Translations under genes and position numbers: made by a program | Origin: an uncultured Clostridium sp. | GTDB lineage: Bacteria; Bacillota_A; Clostridia; TANB77; CAG-508 | Reading direction: 5' to 3' | Length of the DNA: 6,535 bases | Assembly (NCBI GenBank): GCA_905200315.1 | Contig: CAJKKA010000090.1 | Coordinates: 1 to 6,535 of the forward strand | Shown here: in pieces, positions 5,787 to 6,535 of the stretch | How the letters are laid out: each line of letters starts with the position of its first letter | Position numbering within the stretch: the stretch's first letter is position 1 | The notes under the pieces: model-generated | Seen by the model: only the letters and a program-made list of their open reading frames with translations | The model's database searches: none | What the model was told of the DNA's origin: nothing

Positions 5787-6285
5787 TTCTAATTACCTCC
5801 TCTATTGTTTTTATGCAATCTCTGTTTCTAACACACATTTGAACTTGCACCCAAATAAAATTTGTGTTTTGTATTTTATCTCTTTTTTGTATAACAAATG
5901 TTTTCTTTACTAAATCATATGGTTTTATTCTATATAAATCTTCTAGTATTTCACAGTTTGTAAGTTTTGTATATCTTCCATTTGTTAAATCTGTATATCT
6001 TTTGTTTATTTTTTTTGCTATTTTATCTAATATAGTCATTGTTTCCAATCTATCCAAATCTATGCATATTTCTGCTTCAATTTTACTTTTTAAAATTATA
6101 TAATCGTCATATCGTCTTGCTTTTGTACAAAAGTCTACTGCCTGGTTTATATCTTTTTCAAAAAAGTATACTCCATTTCCAAGCCATTCGTCTTCTTTAT
6201 ATGAAACAAAGTAGTATTTATTTTTTAAAATACTTTCTCCTCTAGATATCGTTGTTCCGTGATATCCTGTATATAATTCTCCCAT
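5761..6285 (-). CDS. ADP-ribosyltransferase-like protein (HGT...GVYFF family)
   Basis: The 174-residue protein is probably cytoplasmic, with no signal peptide or membrane helix, and is mildly basic. Its N-terminus GYHGTT (7-12) followed by WLGNGVYFFE (34-43) and a helix starting near residue 46 (INQAVDFC) resembles the PARP/diphtheria-toxin-like ART fold. In those enzymes His of HGT/HGS and a Tyr of GxYF hold NAD; here these would be His9 and Tyr40. The usual third residue (Glu or substitute) is not clear; Gln147 or Gln149 in WVQVQMCVRNRDCI is a candidate. That segment also looks family-specific. Target and activity are unknown, and NAD binding without transfer is possible. The ATG at 6285 follows AGAAAGGAG. 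It overlaps a small acidic ORF downstream and shares its terminator. Toxin or phage-defence function is inference from fold and context. Confidence 0.72.
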   Translation of the reverse strand: MGELYTGYHGTTISRGESILKNKYYFVSYKEDEWLGNGVYFFEKDINQAVDFCTKARRYDDYIILKSKIEAEICIDLDRLETMTILDKIAKKINKRYTDLTNGRYTKLTNCEILEDLYRIKPYDLVKKTFVIQKRDKIQNTNFIWVQVQMCVRNRDCIKTIEEVIRNERSYVLN

Positions 6286-6288
6286 ATT

Positions 6289-6333
6289 CTACTCCTTTCT
6301 TTTATTTTCCATGGTAACTAAATCCTCTCCCAT
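6289..6333 (-). other. 14-codon in-frame upstream ORF before the ART-like gene
   Basis: ATG at 6333 opens MGEDLVTMENKRKE and stops at TAG (6289-6291). AAT then separates the stop from the ATG of the ART-like gene, in the same reading frame. AGAGGAGG (6337-6344) precedes it with a short three-base spacing. It might be a leader peptide, or the old N-terminus cut off by a nonsense change. It might also be chance. The predicted transcription start is so close (about 6337) that its translation is doubtful. Confidence 0.35.
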
Positions 6334-6343
6334 TTTCCTCCTC

Positions 6344-6371
6344 TTTATACATCTTTATAATTTTTTTTCAA
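6344..6371 (-). promoter_or_regulatory. Possible promoter of the ART-like / small-protein unit
   Basis: On the minus strand TTGAAA (6366-6371) and TATAAA (6344-6349) are 16 bases apart. The -35 touches the T run of the preceding argG-side terminator, so the unit would be transcribed separately from argG. Transcription would begin near 6337, about 50 bases before the ATG at 6285. Confidence 0.45.
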
Positions 6372-6407
6372 AAAAAATACTGCCTCAAATTTCAAGGCAG
6401 TATTTTT
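6370..6407 (-). terminator. Rho-independent terminator of the argG-like gene
   Basis: AAAAATACTGCCT (6373-6385) and AGGCAGTATTTTT (6395-6407) form a perfect 13-bp stem with a nine-base loop. On the minus strand the T run continues to eight residues (6370-6377). It lies about 50 bases after the argG-like stop and marks the boundary of the accessory block. Confidence 0.92.
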
Positions 6408-6455
6408 ATATCATTTTTATTCACTTTATCAAAACTTCAAATTGCATAAACTCAA

Positions 6456-6535
6456 TTATTTAGTCATTTTTTTACCATTTTGAGTCATTGCATTTATTTT
6501 AAGTGGTAATGTAAATAAGTTTATGAAACCTTCAG
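6456..6535 (-). CDS. argG: C-terminus of argininosuccinate synthase-like protein (partial)
   Basis: Only the last 26 codons are present, and the gene enters from the right edge. The visible end, EGFINLFTLPLKINAM followed by TQNGKKMTK, resembles the conserved C-terminus of argininosuccinate synthases (EGFI-LFGLPLKV-A). ArgG joins citrulline and aspartate with ATP in arginine synthesis. TAA is at 6456-6458, and a strong terminator follows about 50 bases later. The match is short and from memory, so the name is probable rather than certain. No other arginine gene is visible downstream; argH, often next to argG, could only be upstream or elsewhere. Confidence 0.65.
   Translation of the reverse strand, partial: EGFINLFTLPLKINAMTQNGKKMTK

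Noticed and set aside
5864..6245. Two plus-strand reading frames opposite the ART-like gene (5864-6103 and 6039-6245)
   Set aside because: They are antisense to the better-supported minus-strand gene, and their Phe/Leu/Ile-rich products look like reverse-strand artefacts.
1..6535. Search by eye for tRNA, rRNA, transposase, integrase and attachment-site repeats
   Set aside because: I found nothing that could be supported for any of these in the window.

Overview
The window looks like the chromosome of a low-GC Gram-positive anaerobe of the Clostridia, possibly near Peptostreptococcaceae. The evidence is strongly A/T-biased codon use, AT-only intergenic DNA, strong GGAGG-type ribosome binding sites, short hairpin/T-run terminators, and a Firmicutes-style MiaB with an N-terminal extension. 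The species cannot be named from the sequence alone.

Layout. Positions 1-20 hold the first codons of a minus-strand gene that leaves the window. A cysteine-desulfurase-like class V aminotransferase follows at 321-1640 (minus) with its own terminator at 232-257. A 375-bp divergent intergenic region (1641-2015) separates it from a plus-strand PfkB kinase (2016-2972), which I recognise as pseudouridine kinase PsuK. The kinase converges on miaB (3155-4603, minus), with one terminator for each gene between them. Upstream of miaB, all on the minus strand, lie a membrane-anchored protein with three Ltp-type repeats (4747-5478), an unannotated 50-residue acidic ORF (5634-5786), and a 174-residue protein with ADP-ribosyltransferase-like motifs (5761-6285). 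Last is the C-terminus of a gene resembling argininosuccinate synthase argG (6456-6535, running off the edge).

How the genes relate. The aminotransferase, psuK, miaB and argG look like ordinary metabolic or tRNA-modification genes, each apparently transcribed alone. The roughly 1.7-kb block between the miaB promoter and the argG terminator is different. It holds an Ltp-like surface protein, a family whose characterised prophage member blocks phage DNA entry, and a two-gene unit of a basic ART-like protein and a short acidic protein. The two genes of that unit overlap by 26 bp and appear translationally coupled. I read this as a small accessory locus with a plausible phage-defence or toxin-antitoxin role. 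That is inference: no function has been shown, and the small protein has no family I recognise.

Other points of interest are a probable frameshift at the C-terminus of the aminotransferase, a minus-strand terminator with no obvious upstream gene in the divergent region, and Spo0A-box-like sequences before two genes. Two start codons needed correcting from the longest ORF: psuK begins at 2016 and the Ltp gene at 5478.
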